A stretch of 64,000 bases of DNA from Fusobacterium nucleatum_L (GTDB lineage: Bacteria > Fusobacteriota > Fusobacteriia > Fusobacteriales > Fusobacteriaceae). The notes under the pieces were generated by a model. The model had not been told where the DNA came from. It saw only the letters and a program-made list of their open reading frames with translations, and searched no databases. How positions within the stretch are numbered: the stretch's first letter is position 1; each line of letters opens with the position of its first letter. The position numbers were made by a program, and so were the translations under genes. The stretch is taken from NCBI RefSeq assembly GCF_050231725.1, contig NZ_CP077172.1, positions 248,001-312,000 of the forward strand. The letters run 5' to 3'. Of the stretch, positions 45,054 to 54,297 are shown one piece after another.

Positions 45054-47757
45054 CAATATCACCTATCATTTTGTCCAATGGGATTATATTTTTATATCTG
45101 TAATATTCATTAAAATCATATTCACTTTCTTTTAGTGCAGATTTTTTAGATAAAACATAATATTTATTTTTAAAAAATTCTATAAGTAATTGTTTAAATT
45201 GACTATCTTTTTCTGGCAACTTATCTATTAAATGTTTTTCAAACTTAAAATTTTTTGACTCTTGCTCATCCCAAAAATTATAGGCAGTGCTGTAAACAGG
45301 TAAAGAATTATCAGAACCATAGAACATTATTGCATAAAATTCTAATTGCTCTTTCTTATATCCACCTGTTTTAAAGTCTACAATGTATCTTGCCTTAGAA
45401 GTTTCTATCAACAAATCAGCTCTACCATTTAAAAATACTTCTATTTCGTCATACTTTAAATAAGCCTTATCCTGAGTTTTAGATTTCTTTTCTGCCTCAA
45501 TTCTTAAAATTTTCTCTCCTTTTAATTCTTCATATAGAACTTTAAAAAACTTTTCTATATTAGATATAAGTCTTGGAGTTAAAACCTCTTTAATATAGTT
45601 TTTCATAAATATTTCAATTTTTAATTCTTCTTTCCAAATATTTCTTTTTAAATATTTTTCAATTATATCAGTTGAAATTAATAAGTTTTCAGAAGATTGT
45701 AAGATATTTTTCCAGTTTTCTCTAAAAATTTCTTCCAAAGTTTTATGTAAAATATTTCCTAAAACCTTTGCAGATATCCCAATATCTGCTACTATTTCAT
45801 CAGAACTTTCAATTCCACAGATTTTATCTAAAAAGAAGAAAGTTTCATTATTTTTAAGTTCTATATAGTCATAAGCACCTATTTTTAGTATATTATTTTT
45901 AAAATCATTTTTTTCTTTTAAATAAGCTCTAAAATAAGTTTTATCTTTAGAGAAGTTCTCTGTTTTTTCCTTTGAATAAATATCTTTAAAATATTGTTTT
46001 AAGTTATCTACATTATTTTCTGAAGCAGTATACTTATTTATAAATTCATAGACAAAAGCAGAAAAATCTATATTATTATCTTTATCTACCATAGAATAAA
46101 TATCTATCTTATTTAAAGATAATAAATTCTGAAAAAATCTATATTTTTGAATTAAAATTTCATCTTCATTAGTTTTTAAACCTAATTTTATTTTTTGTTG
46201 TTCAGTAAATAAATTATTATTCATTTTTATTTTAGGCAAAGTTTGGCTATCTGTATAAATGATAGCAGGATTTTCTATATTTTTAACAGAATATTTTATT
46301 AAGTCTAAATCTTTAAGCTCATTATCTTTATTCTTATTTTTTTGTATAGAGTAAATTATAATTCTATTAAGGTAGTTAAAAAATAGAGTAAAAATATTTT
46401 TTCCTAGATTAGATTTAAAGAAGTTATTAAAATTTTTAAAAAAGTCTATATTTTCATTTGAATTTAAAAGCCCTAAAATTTCGTAGATTTTATCATATAA
46501 AGTATCAAACTTTTTTTCAATAAAAAAATCTATATCAGTTTTTGAACTAAAAAATTTTTCACACAAAAACTCATTCAAACTACTTATATCTTTTATTTTT
46601 TCTATATCATTTAAAGTTTCAAATATTAATTTTAATTTAATTTTTAAATTTTCATTATCTTCTAAATAATATGAGTAGTAATCTTCATTTAAAAGCTCCA
46701 ATGAAATATATCTATAATCACTAGAAATTATTTTTTCAAAATATCTATAATCTTCTATATCTAAACCATAAAATTCCATAAAGGCATTTCTAAAAATATT
46801 TTCTTTTACAAGAAAAATATCTATATACTTCTTATTTATGTAATCTATGCCATTTAAAAGATTTAAGTAAGTTTCTATAACTTGATAAAACTTTGTATTA
46901 TTTAAATAGAATTTATTAGATTTTGTAAATATTGAATATCTATCTTCCTTATTTAAGTCAGTAGAAAAATAGCCATCATATTGATTAGTTTTAATCATAG
47001 TATGTAGCTCTAAATCATTTGTATATTTTGAAAGTTTCACATCTATTTTTTTATTAGAAAGACTAACTTTATTCAATTTTAAATTTTTTATATCAAAGTC
47101 TTTATTTTCCATTTGTAAAAGAATTTCTACTTCACAAATAGTTTGAATACTATTTATTATCTCTAAAAAATTATGAGGAAAATCAACTATATCATAAAAA
47201 ACTATTTTTTTATATTTCTTTATAAAAGTTAAATCTAAATTTTCCAAAGAATATATCCAATCACTTGGAATATATGAATTTTCATCTAAAAATTTATCCA
47301 TTTCTTCTTTTATTTCAAAAAATATTTCAAACTTTTCTTCCTGCCATTTAGATAAATTTAAGAATTTTAACATCTCTTTATTTTTTATATAGGAAAAAAA
47401 TTCAAAAAAATCATCTGCAATTTCTATACATTCAAAATAATTATTTATGTTTAATTTCTTTTTAATATCTTCTTTTAAACAAGAATAAAATAGAAAAAAT
47501 CTTTTAATATCTCCTAAAACTTTTTTGTTTGAAAGAAAAATCCTATCTAAAAAATCTTCAAAAGAAATAATATTATTTTTTACTAATAATTTCGATTTAT
47601 TTACATAAGCAAAATAATGTTTTTGTGCCATTCCACTTTCAACAACAACAAGAGTATCATTTGAACTATCTTCATTTATGATTTTATCTATTTTTGAATA
47701 TAGTTCATTTTGATTTTGATTATTGTAAGGCAAATAATTAAAAATTAATTTATTCAT
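45046..47757 (-). CDS. AddB-like PD-(D/E)XK nuclease family protein
   Basis: A 903-residue protein directly upstream of, and overlapping, the AddA-like gene. The only strong motif is the C-terminal RecB-like nuclease: EVFLNGRADLLIE followed by YIVDFKTGGYKKEQLEFYA (about residues 780-830). The N-terminal 600 residues are highly diverged, rich in Asn, Lys, Phe and Ile. Two marks of Bacillus AddB are not visible: the N-terminal Walker A loop and the four cysteines of the Fe-S cluster round the nuclease. AGGGGAG sits just before ATG 47757; starting at 47790 would overlap the MATE gene and bypass this site. Confidence 0.82.
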   Translation of the reverse strand: MNKLIFNYLPYNNQNQNELYSKIDKIINEDSSNDTLVVVESGMAQKHYFAYVNKSKLLVKNNIISFEDFLDRIFLSNKKVLGDIKRFFLFYSCLKEDIKKKLNINNYFECIEIADDFFEFFSYIKNKEMLKFLNLSKWQEEKFEIFFEIKEEMDKFLDENSYIPSDWIYSLENLDLTFIKKYKKIVFYDIVDFPHNFLEIINSIQTICEVEILLQMENKDFDIKNLKLNKVSLSNKKIDVKLSKYTNDLELHTMIKTNQYDGYFSTDLNKEDRYSIFTKSNKFYLNNTKFYQVIETYLNLLNGIDYINKKYIDIFLVKENIFRNAFMEFYGLDIEDYRYFEKIISSDYRYISLELLNEDYYSYYLEDNENLKIKLKLIFETLNDIEKIKDISSLNEFLCEKFFSSKTDIDFFIEKKFDTLYDKIYEILGLLNSNENIDFFKNFNNFFKSNLGKNIFTLFFNYLNRIIIYSIQKNKNKDNELKDLDLIKYSVKNIENPAIIYTDSQTLPKIKMNNNLFTEQQKIKLGLKTNEDEILIQKYRFFQNLLSLNKIDIYSMVDKDNNIDFSAFVYEFINKYTASENNVDNLKQYFKDIYSKEKTENFSKDKTYFRAYLKEKNDFKNNILKIGAYDYIELKNNETFFFLDKICGIESSDEIVADIGISAKVLGNILHKTLEEIFRENWKNILQSSENLLISTDIIEKYLKRNIWKEELKIEIFMKNYIKEVLTPRLISNIEKFFKVLYEELKGEKILRIEAEKKSKTQDKAYLKYDEIEVFLNGRADLLIETSKARYIVDFKTGGYKKEQLEFYAIMFYGSDNSLPVYSTAYNFWDEQESKNFKFEKHLIDKLPEKDSQFKQLLIEFFKNKYYVLSKKSALKESEYDFNEYYRYKNIIPLDKMIGDIDE

Positions 47758-47768
47758 AATCTCCCCTT

Positions 47769-49115
47769 CTATACTTTTAAGTATTTCCATTTTCCTTTTC
47801 TAAATGTGTAAAAACATAATGAACTTCTAAAAATTAAGTCTATTGTCATTACTATCCAAGCACCAGCAAGTCCCATATTAAAAATATTTAAAAATACATA
47901 AGTTGTTGGTATTCTTATCAAGAATATTCCAAAAAATGTAATAAAAAGTACAGACTTTGTAGCTCCTGCTCCTCTCAATGCTCCAGATAATATCATTGAT
48001 ATTGCTAGGAAAGGTTGACATATGGAAACAAGTCTTAATGCCATTGTTGATAAAGAAACAACTTCTGGCTCATCTGTAAATAATGAAATTAATAGCTTAG
48101 GTGCTGTAAAAAATAGAAGTCCCATAGTAGACATAATTATAAGTCCAATAAGAGTACAGATATATCCATTTTTTAAAGCATTTTTAGGTGAATTTTTACC
48201 TAACTCTTGTCCTACTAAAGCCGTAGCAGCAAGAGATACTGCAAAGCCTAAGTTAAATGAAAAAGATTCTGCTGTTAGTGCAATTTTATGTGCAGCATAG
48301 TTTAAGTTTCCTAGTGATATAATCATTATTTCAAAAATAAGCATACCAAACCTTAAAGCAAGTTGTTCAATAGCAGCAGGTATTCCAACTTTAATGATTC
48401 TCTTAGCTGTGAAATAATCAAATTTCATTTTTTTAATATTAAGTGAAATCCATTGTTTTTTATTTACGAAAATTAAATATACACACATAATTACAACTGA
48501 ACCTCTTGCTATTGATGTGGCAAGAGCTGCTCCAAAAACTCCCCATTTTAAAACATATATAAATAGATAGTTAAATATTATATTTACAATGAGTACCATA
48601 GTATTTCCTATCATTGGAATTTTATTTTTTCCCAAGGCTCTAAATGCATAAAAAGTAGTTATCCCAATAGATAAAAATACAAAACCAATAGCGGTTGTTT
48701 TTTGATATACAATAGCATCTTTCAAATTTAAGTCTTTTGCATTTCCTACAATTTTTATAATAGGCTCAGCAAAAAAGAAAAATAGAAGTGTTAAAATAAC
48801 TCCAATAGGAATTGCTATAAAATAACTTTGCATTAATGCCTTTTGCCCCTCTTCTTTATTCTTTGCTCCATAAGCTCTGCTTAAAATAGCTGTTGTTCCT
48901 ATTGCTACTGCTATCAATGCAGGAATAATTGCATTAAATGCAGCAGTACCAACTCCAACAGAACTTATTGCAGAAGCACCAATACTAGATACCATTATCA
49001 TATCTGAAGTTGCAATTAATGTTTGAGCTAGTAAATCAAAAAGAGAAGGAATTGCAATTTTAAAAATTCTTTTGATGAGATCTTTATCTTCAAATAAAAA
49101 TTCTTTTATACTCAT
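47769..49115 (-). CDS. MATE-family efflux transporter
   Basis: A 448-residue inner-membrane protein with twelve hydrophobic segments in two halves. IAIPSLFDLLAQTLIATSDMIMVSSIG at the start, VGTAAFNAIIPAL, and the second-half VGIPAAIEQLALRFG and ALVGQELGKNSPKNA are typical of the NorM/DinF superfamily, which exports cationic drugs or metabolites using Na+ or H+. AAGGTGA precedes the ATG. It is first in a unit with the AddB- and AddA-like genes, 11 bases ahead of AddB; the link with repair is probably only positional. Confidence 0.92.
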   Translation of the reverse strand: MSIKEFLFEDKDLIKRIFKIAIPSLFDLLAQTLIATSDMIMVSSIGASAISSVGVGTAAFNAIIPALIAVAIGTTAILSRAYGAKNKEEGQKALMQSYFIAIPIGVILTLLFFFFAEPIIKIVGNAKDLNLKDAIVYQKTTAIGFVFLSIGITTFYAFRALGKNKIPMIGNTMVLIVNIIFNYLFIYVLKWGVFGAALATSIARGSVVIMCVYLIFVNKKQWISLNIKKMKFDYFTAKRIIKVGIPAAIEQLALRFGMLIFEIMIISLGNLNYAAHKIALTAESFSFNLGFAVSLAATALVGQELGKNSPKNALKNGYICTLIGLIIMSTMGLLFFTAPKLLISLFTDEPEVVSLSTMALRLVSICQPFLAISMILSGALRGAGATKSVLFITFFGIFLIRIPTTYVFLNIFNMGLAGAWIVMTIDLIFRSSLCFYTFRKGKWKYLKV

Positions 49116-49225
49116 AAAATCACCTTAATTTCAAAAAGCTATAATAATTTTAGATTATACTATATTTTATTAATTCATAAAAGAAAATAAAATTAAAATA
49201 AACTTAAGATATTGTTTCTACAATA

Positions 49226-49243
49226 AATTTGCACTGGCAAATT
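49226..49243. promoter_or_regulatory. Perfect inverted repeat, possible operator
   Basis: AATTTGC-ACTG-GCAAATT lies 8 bases upstream of the candidate -35 of the aminotransferase operon. Two 7-bp arms with a 4-base spacer suit a dimeric regulator. No T run follows, so it is not a terminator. Confidence 0.4.
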
Positions 49244-49251
49244 ATTAGTTA

Positions 49252-49280
49252 TGTACATTTTTTAGAAAATATTATATAAT
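49252..49280 (+). promoter_or_regulatory. Candidate promoter of the aminotransferase-to-glpX run
   Basis: TGTACA (49252-49257), 17 bases, TATAAT (49275-49280). A second TATAAT at 49283 is an alternative. Confidence 0.48.
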
Positions 49281-49318
49281 TATATAATATAAATATAGAA
49301 ATCTTATATGGAGGAAAA

Positions 49319-50509
49319 ATGAAAATTTCAGATAGAGTTATAAATATGAAATACTCAGCTGTTAGAAAATTAGCACCTTTAGCAGTTGAAGCTGAAAAAA
49401 AAGGAATAAAAGTTTACAGATTAAATATAGGACAACCTAATATAGAAACACCTGAATTATTTTTTGAAGGCTTAAAAAATATTCCAGATCATGTTATAAG
49501 ATATGCAGATTCAAGAGGAATATCTATTTTATTAGAACAAGTTATTAAAGTTTATGAAAGAGATGGGCATATTTTAAAGAATGAAGATATAATTGTTACA
49601 CAAGGTGGAAGTGAGGCTTTAACATTCGCAATGTTAGCTATCTGTAATCTTAATGATGAAGTTTTAATTCCAGAACCTTTTTATTCTAATTATAAAAGTT
49701 TTGTAGATATTTCAGGAGCTAAAATTATTCCTATACCAACAGATATAGAAAATGACTTTGCTTTACCTAAAAAAGAAGATATCCAAAAATTAATTACTTC
49801 TAAAACAAAAGCTATTTTGTATTCAAATCCTTGTAACCCAACAGGAAAAGTATATACAGAAGAAGAAGTTAAATTGTTAGCTGATTTAGCAATAGAAAAT
49901 GACTTATTTGTTATTGCAGATGAACCTTATAGAGAATTTATATATGATGATAATGATAAGCACTATTCTTTATTAGATATAGAAAAAGCTAAAGATAATG
50001 TTATCATTATAGACAGTGTTTCTAAACACTACAGTGCTTGTGGAGCTAGAGTTGGATTCTTAATATCAAAAAATAAAGAGTTTATGACATATATAATGAA
50101 GCTTTGTCAAGCTAGACTTGCTGCACCAACAGTTGAACAATACGCAGTGGCAAATTTAATGAAAGCTTCTAAAGAATATCTAAAAGAAATAAAAGAAGTT
50201 TACAAAAGAAGAAGAGATATAATTGTAAATTCTTTAAATAACATAAAAGGAGTAACCTGCTCTGCACCAAAAGGAGCAATTTATGCTTTTGCAAAACTAC
50301 CTGTAAAAAGTTCTGAAGATTTTTGTAAATGGCTTTTGACTGAGTTTGTTTACGATAATTCAACAGTTATGCTTGCACCTGGAGAAGGTTTTTATGAAAC
50401 AGATGGCTTGGGAAGAAATGAAGTTAGATTTTCTTTCTGTGTTGGAGAAAATGATATAGAAAAAGCAATGAAAGTACTTGAAGAAGCATTAAAAGTTTAT
50501 AAAGACTAA
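49319..50509 (+). CDS. Class I/II pyridoxal-phosphate aminotransferase
   Basis: A 396-residue fold-type I enzyme. It shows VTQGGSEALTFAM (phosphate-binding region), SNPCNPTGKVYT, the ADEPYREFIYDD block with the cofactor Asp and Tyr, and DSVSKHYSACGARVGF with the Schiff-base lysine in SK; the C-terminal NEVRFSFCV supplies the carboxylate-binding Arg. Length and motifs are those of the aspartate/aromatic aminotransferase group; the amino donor cannot be assigned. GGAGG is unusually close, 4 bases from the ATG. First gene of a run of eight same-strand genes with gaps of at most about 18 bases. Confidence 0.9.
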   Translation: MKISDRVINMKYSAVRKLAPLAVEAEKKGIKVYRLNIGQPNIETPELFFEGLKNIPDHVIRYADSRGISILLEQVIKVYERDGHILKNEDIIVTQGGSEALTFAMLAICNLNDEVLIPEPFYSNYKSFVDISGAKIIPIPTDIENDFALPKKEDIQKLITSKTKAILYSNPCNPTGKVYTEEEVKLLADLAIENDLFVIADEPYREFIYDDNDKHYSLLDIEKAKDNVIIIDSVSKHYSACGARVGFLISKNKEFMTYIMKLCQARLAAPTVEQYAVANLMKASKEYLKEIKEVYKRRRDIIVNSLNNIKGVTCSAPKGAIYAFAKLPVKSSEDFCKWLLTEFVYDNSTVMLAPGEGFYETDGLGRNEVRFSFCVGENDIEKAMKVLEEALKVYKD

Positions 50510-50527
50510 AAATTAAGGAGAATAGAA

Positions 50528-50857
50528 ATGAAAAAAATTTTAGCAATCTTTGCTTTATTAACTGCAACTTGTGGAGCAACAGAAATTTTATCAGAGTACT
50601 ATGTTATGGAAAAAGTTTTACCTCTTCTAACAGAGGCAGAAAGTTATTCAATAAATGGAGAAGAAGTAAAAGCTATTAAAGTTGACAATAAAGTTTTAAA
50701 GGCTTTGAAGACAACAGATAATCCATTTTACTATTATAATTCAGCTAAAGAGAAAAAATTGGTAAGATTAGGTGATTATATGCTAACACCCTTAACTTTT
50801 TCTTCAATTGATTCAACAAATTCAAATTATTTTAATAATAATTTTATAAAAAAATAG
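50528..50857 (+). CDS. Small secreted protein of unknown function
   Basis: A 109-residue protein with a signal peptide (MKKILAIFALLTATCGA, cleavage after about residue 17). The cysteine in TATCG is not in a proper lipobox, since Thr is at -1, so lipidation is doubtful. The mature protein is mixed alpha/beta with an Asn/Ser-rich tail (TNSNYFNNNF). I do not recognise a family. AAGGAG precedes the ATG. It lies 18 bases after the aminotransferase and 16 before the YihY-like gene, so it is cotranscribed with cell-envelope genes. Confidence 0.72.
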   Translation: MKKILAIFALLTATCGATEILSEYYVMEKVLPLLTEAESYSINGEEVKAIKVDNKVLKALKTTDNPFYYYNSAKEKKLVRLGDYMLTPLTFSSIDSTNSNYFNNNFIKK

Positions 50858-50873
50858 TTGCTGGAGCAGAATA

Positions 50874-52124
50874 ATGAAAAATTTATTTGAAAATTTAAGT
50901 TCAAAAAAAATTAATACTAAAAATTTAAAAGTGATGTTAAAAAGAGCATATGAAAAGTATCAAAGAGCTAATTCTAGTTTCTGGGTAACATCTTTATCTT
51001 TTTATACAATTCTAGCAATAGTTCCAATACTTGCTATTCTAGTTAGTTTAAGTAGCTGGTTTGGAGCAGAAGATTATATTATAAATCAGCTTAAAGACAT
51101 TGCTCCTTTAAAAGATGAAACTTTGGAATTACTTACTGATTTCTCAAATAACTTATTAATGGATGCTAGAAGTAATGTTTTAGCTGGGGTTGGTTTCTTA
51201 TTTTTAGGTTGGACCTTTATAAAAATGTTTTCTTTAATAGAAGAATCTTTCAACGATATATGGCATATAAAAAATTCAAGAAGTCTAATAAGAAAAATAA
51301 GTGATTATATATCATTTTTTATTTTTTTACCCTTAATATTCATTACTTTGAATGGTTTTGTATTATTTTTACTTGCTAAAATAGAAGGAATAACATTTCT
51401 CTACTACATAGTTAGAAATATTTTACCTCTAATTAGTTTATCAATATTTTTTATGGCTCTTTACATGGTTATGCCAAATACAACTGTGAAAGTATTTCCA
51501 GCTTTTGTAGCCTCTTTGATAGTTGCAATAGCTTTTATGTTATTCCAATATATATTTATTTTACTACAATTTTTATTGATAGGTTATCATACTGTGTATG
51601 GTGGATTTTCAATAATTTTTATATTTTTAATTTGGATAAGAATATGTTGGTTTATAGTCATTTTAGGAGTTCATATAACATATTTAATTCAAAACGCTAA
51701 CTTTGATATAAATATAGAAAATGATGCTGTAAATATTAGTTTTAATTCTAAATTATACATAACTTTTAAAATATTAGAAGAAATTGTAAATAGATATTTA
51801 AATAAGCTATCACCTCCGAATATAAGCGACTTCAGAAAAGTTACTACTTCTTCTCCTTTTTTAATTGAAAGTGTATTAGATGATTTAATTAGAGGAGGCT
51901 ATCTAATAAGTAGTCAAGATTATTCAGAAAGAAGTTTTTGTATAGCTAAAAATATAGATGAAATCTCTCTAAAAGAAATATATAATTTTATGGCAAATAC
52001 AGGTGAAGAAATATATATTTTACAAGATGAAGAAATAACTGATAGTATAGAAAAAATAATAATAGACAAAGATTACAATAAATCATTAAAAAGCTTAGGA
52101 GGAGCAAGTGCAAAAGAAAATTAA
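50874..52124 (+). CDS. YihY/BrkB-family inner-membrane protein
   Basis: A 416-residue membrane protein: an N-terminal YihY domain with six hydrophobic segments (about residues 30-275; SSFWVTSLSFYTILAIVPILAI, GWTFIKMFSLIEESFNDIW, GYHTVYGGFSIIFIFLIWI) and a soluble C-terminal tail of about 130 residues that may be a winged helix (PFLIESVLDDLIRGGYLI). Once misnamed RNase BN, the family has no settled function. GGAG precedes the ATG. Its last 17 bases overlap the transpeptidase gene. Confidence 0.87.
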   Translation: MKNLFENLSSKKINTKNLKVMLKRAYEKYQRANSSFWVTSLSFYTILAIVPILAILVSLSSWFGAEDYIINQLKDIAPLKDETLELLTDFSNNLLMDARSNVLAGVGFLFLGWTFIKMFSLIEESFNDIWHIKNSRSLIRKISDYISFFIFLPLIFITLNGFVLFLLAKIEGITFLYYIVRNILPLISLSIFFMALYMVMPNTTVKVFPAFVASLIVAIAFMLFQYIFILLQFLLIGYHTVYGGFSIIFIFLIWIRICWFIVILGVHITYLIQNANFDINIENDAVNISFNSKLYITFKILEEIVNRYLNKLSPPNISDFRKVTTSSPFLIESVLDDLIRGGYLISSQDYSERSFCIAKNIDEISLKEIYNFMANTGEEIYILQDEEITDSIEKIIIDKDYNKSLKSLGGASAKEN

Positions 52125-54282
52125 AATATATGGAACTTTATTTTCATTACTTCTTCTAATAATTTTATCAGCTATGCTTGTTCATGATAAAAGTTTTTTT
52201 ATTTTAATATTTTTATGGTTTTTTATAATCTATGTTATATTTTCTTGGATTATTGTTAAGAATTGGAAACAAAAAAAATTATTTGCAAAAAGAAGCAGCA
52301 TAATGATACTGATTATATTCTTCTTTTTAATATTATATGCTCTAAGGCTATTCGGAATACAATATCTTCAAAAATCAAAATATATTGATCTCATGAATAA
52401 ACAACTTTTAAGTATCAGTAAAGAAAGTGGGCAGAGAGGATCAATATACGATAGTAAAGGTAAGAAATTAGCATTTAACAAAAGAAAATACACAATTATT
52501 ATTAATCCTTCACTTTTAAATGATGAAAAATATCATGATGATATCATAAAAGATATCGAAGCTATAAGGGATAGTAAAATAGTAAACTTAAATGAAAATA
52601 TAGTGGATGAACTTCTAATACTAGCAAACAAAAAATCTGGTTATAAACGGCTTGTTAAAGATATAGATGATGAACAAAAGCAAAAAATAGAGGACCTTCT
52701 AAAAGGTATTGAAAGAAAAGAAGAAAAAGGAAGTTCAAAGTATAAGACAGTTTTAGATTTTGAAAAATCTAATGAAAGAAAGTATTATAAACAAGATGAA
52801 TATGAAAAACTAATAGGAATGGTCAGATTTAGTGAAGACTCTGATCATGAAAAAATAGGAATTTCTGGCTTAGAAAAACAATATCAAAATTATCTGGTTG
52901 AAAGAAAAAGAGATATTCCGAAGCTTTATGGACTGAATAAAAAAAATATACTAGCTCTATCAAAAGAAACTTTATTTTCAGATTTAAATGGAAGAAATCT
53001 TCATTTAACAATAGATTCTGATTTAAATTTTATTTTAAATGATGAAATAAAAGCTCAATTTAAAAATAGTAATGCTTATGAAGCTTATGGGCTTATTATG
53101 GATCCAAACACTGGAAAAATTTTAGCTGTAGCTGCTTTTTCAAAAGACAAAAATTTACTTAGAAATAATATATTTCAAAGTCAATATGAGCCAGGTTCCA
53201 TATTCAAACCTCTAATAGTTGCAGCAGCAATGAATGAGAAATTCATAAATGAAGACTCACATTTTGATGTTGGTGATGGGAAAATTTTAAGATTTAGAAA
53301 AACTATTAGAGAAAGTAGTAGATCTACAAGAGGAGTGATTACTACAAGACAAGTTATTATGAAATCTAGTAACGTTGGAATGGTACTTATAAGTGATTAT
53401 TTTTCTAATGCTTTATTTGAAGACTATTTAAAAGCTTTCGGACTTTATGATAAAACTGGAGTTGATTTTCCAGGTGAATTAAAACCATATACAAGTTCAT
53501 ATAAAAATTGGGATGGTTTAAAGAAAAATAATATGGCCTTTGGACAAGGAGTTGTAATAACTCCTATTCAAATGATAACTGCTTTTTCTGCTGTAGTAAA
53601 TGGTGGAACCTTATATAAACCATATATAGTTGAAAAAATAACTGATAGTGAAGGTACTGTTATAATGAGGAATACTCCCACTGCTGTAAGAAAAGTTATA
53701 TCAGAAGATATATCTAAAAAAATGAGAAGTATTATGGAAGATACTGTTGAAAAAGGAACAGGTAAAAGAGCCTATGTAGAAGGTTACTCTATTGGTGGAA
53801 AAACCGGAACTGCTCAACTAAGTGGGGGAAAATCAGGATATATTAGAAATGAATATTTATCTTCATTTATCGGATTTTTTCCAGCTGATAAACCAAAATA
53901 CGTCATAATGGCAATGTTTATGAGACCTCAATCAGATATACAAGCTAATAAATTTGGTGGAATTGTTGCTGCTCCAGTAGTTGGAAATGTTGTTAGAAGA
54001 ATTATAAAAGAAGAAGAAGTTTTTGCTAAAAATGTTGAAAAAATTAACTTCTCTAATTCAAAAAATGAAAATAAAGAATTTGATGAATCTAGTCTAGAAA
54101 CTATAAACTATGAAGATGTTATGCCTGATTTAGAAGGAATGAGTCCACAAGAGGTTCTTACTGTCTTTAAAGAAACTGACATAGATATAGAAGTTATTGG
54201 AACAGGACTTGTTGAAGAGCAAAAACCAGCTGCTGGTGACAGTTTAAATAATATTAAAAAAGTGAAAATTATATTAAAATAA
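52108..54282 (+). CDS. Penicillin-binding protein 2-type transpeptidase with PASTA domain (GTG start)
   Basis: A 724-residue class B PBP. The transpeptidase motifs are SIFK in EPGSIFKPLIVAAAM, SSN in KSSNVGM, and KTG in GGKTGTAQ. The dimerisation domain opens with GQRGSIYDSKGKKLA. A C-terminal PASTA repeat (MPDLEGMSPQEVL to the end) resembles SpoVD/PBP2x of Firmicutes. The N-terminus is odd: three hydrophobic segments (about 8-25, 29-50, 63-84) instead of the usual one. GTG 52108 has AGGAGG nearby. It most likely cross-links septal peptidoglycan (FtsI role), since an FtsB/DivIC-like gene follows in the operon; a PBP2x-type elongation role is possible. Confidence 0.92.
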   Translation: MQKKIKIYGTLFSLLLLIILSAMLVHDKSFFILIFLWFFIIYVIFSWIIVKNWKQKKLFAKRSSIMILIIFFFLILYALRLFGIQYLQKSKYIDLMNKQLLSISKESGQRGSIYDSKGKKLAFNKRKYTIIINPSLLNDEKYHDDIIKDIEAIRDSKIVNLNENIVDELLILANKKSGYKRLVKDIDDEQKQKIEDLLKGIERKEEKGSSKYKTVLDFEKSNERKYYKQDEYEKLIGMVRFSEDSDHEKIGISGLEKQYQNYLVERKRDIPKLYGLNKKNILALSKETLFSDLNGRNLHLTIDSDLNFILNDEIKAQFKNSNAYEAYGLIMDPNTGKILAVAAFSKDKNLLRNNIFQSQYEPGSIFKPLIVAAAMNEKFINEDSHFDVGDGKILRFRKTIRESSRSTRGVITTRQVIMKSSNVGMVLISDYFSNALFEDYLKAFGLYDKTGVDFPGELKPYTSSYKNWDGLKKNNMAFGQGVVITPIQMITAFSAVVNGGTLYKPYIVEKITDSEGTVIMRNTPTAVRKVISEDISKKMRSIMEDTVEKGTGKRAYVEGYSIGGKTGTAQLSGGKSGYIRNEYLSSFIGFFPADKPKYVIMAMFMRPQSDIQANKFGGIVAAPVVGNVVRRIIKEEEVFAKNVEKINFSNSKNENKEFDESSLETINYEDVMPDLEGMSPQEVLTVFKETDIDIEVIGTGLVEEQKPAAGDSLNNIKKVKIILK

Positions 54283-54297
54283 TTAGTTGGTGAGAAT

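Noticed and set aside
47769..47790. Start of the AddB-like gene at 47790.
   Set aside because: It would overlap the MATE gene and place the good ribosome binding site (AGGGGAG) inside the coding sequence; ATG 47757 is better.
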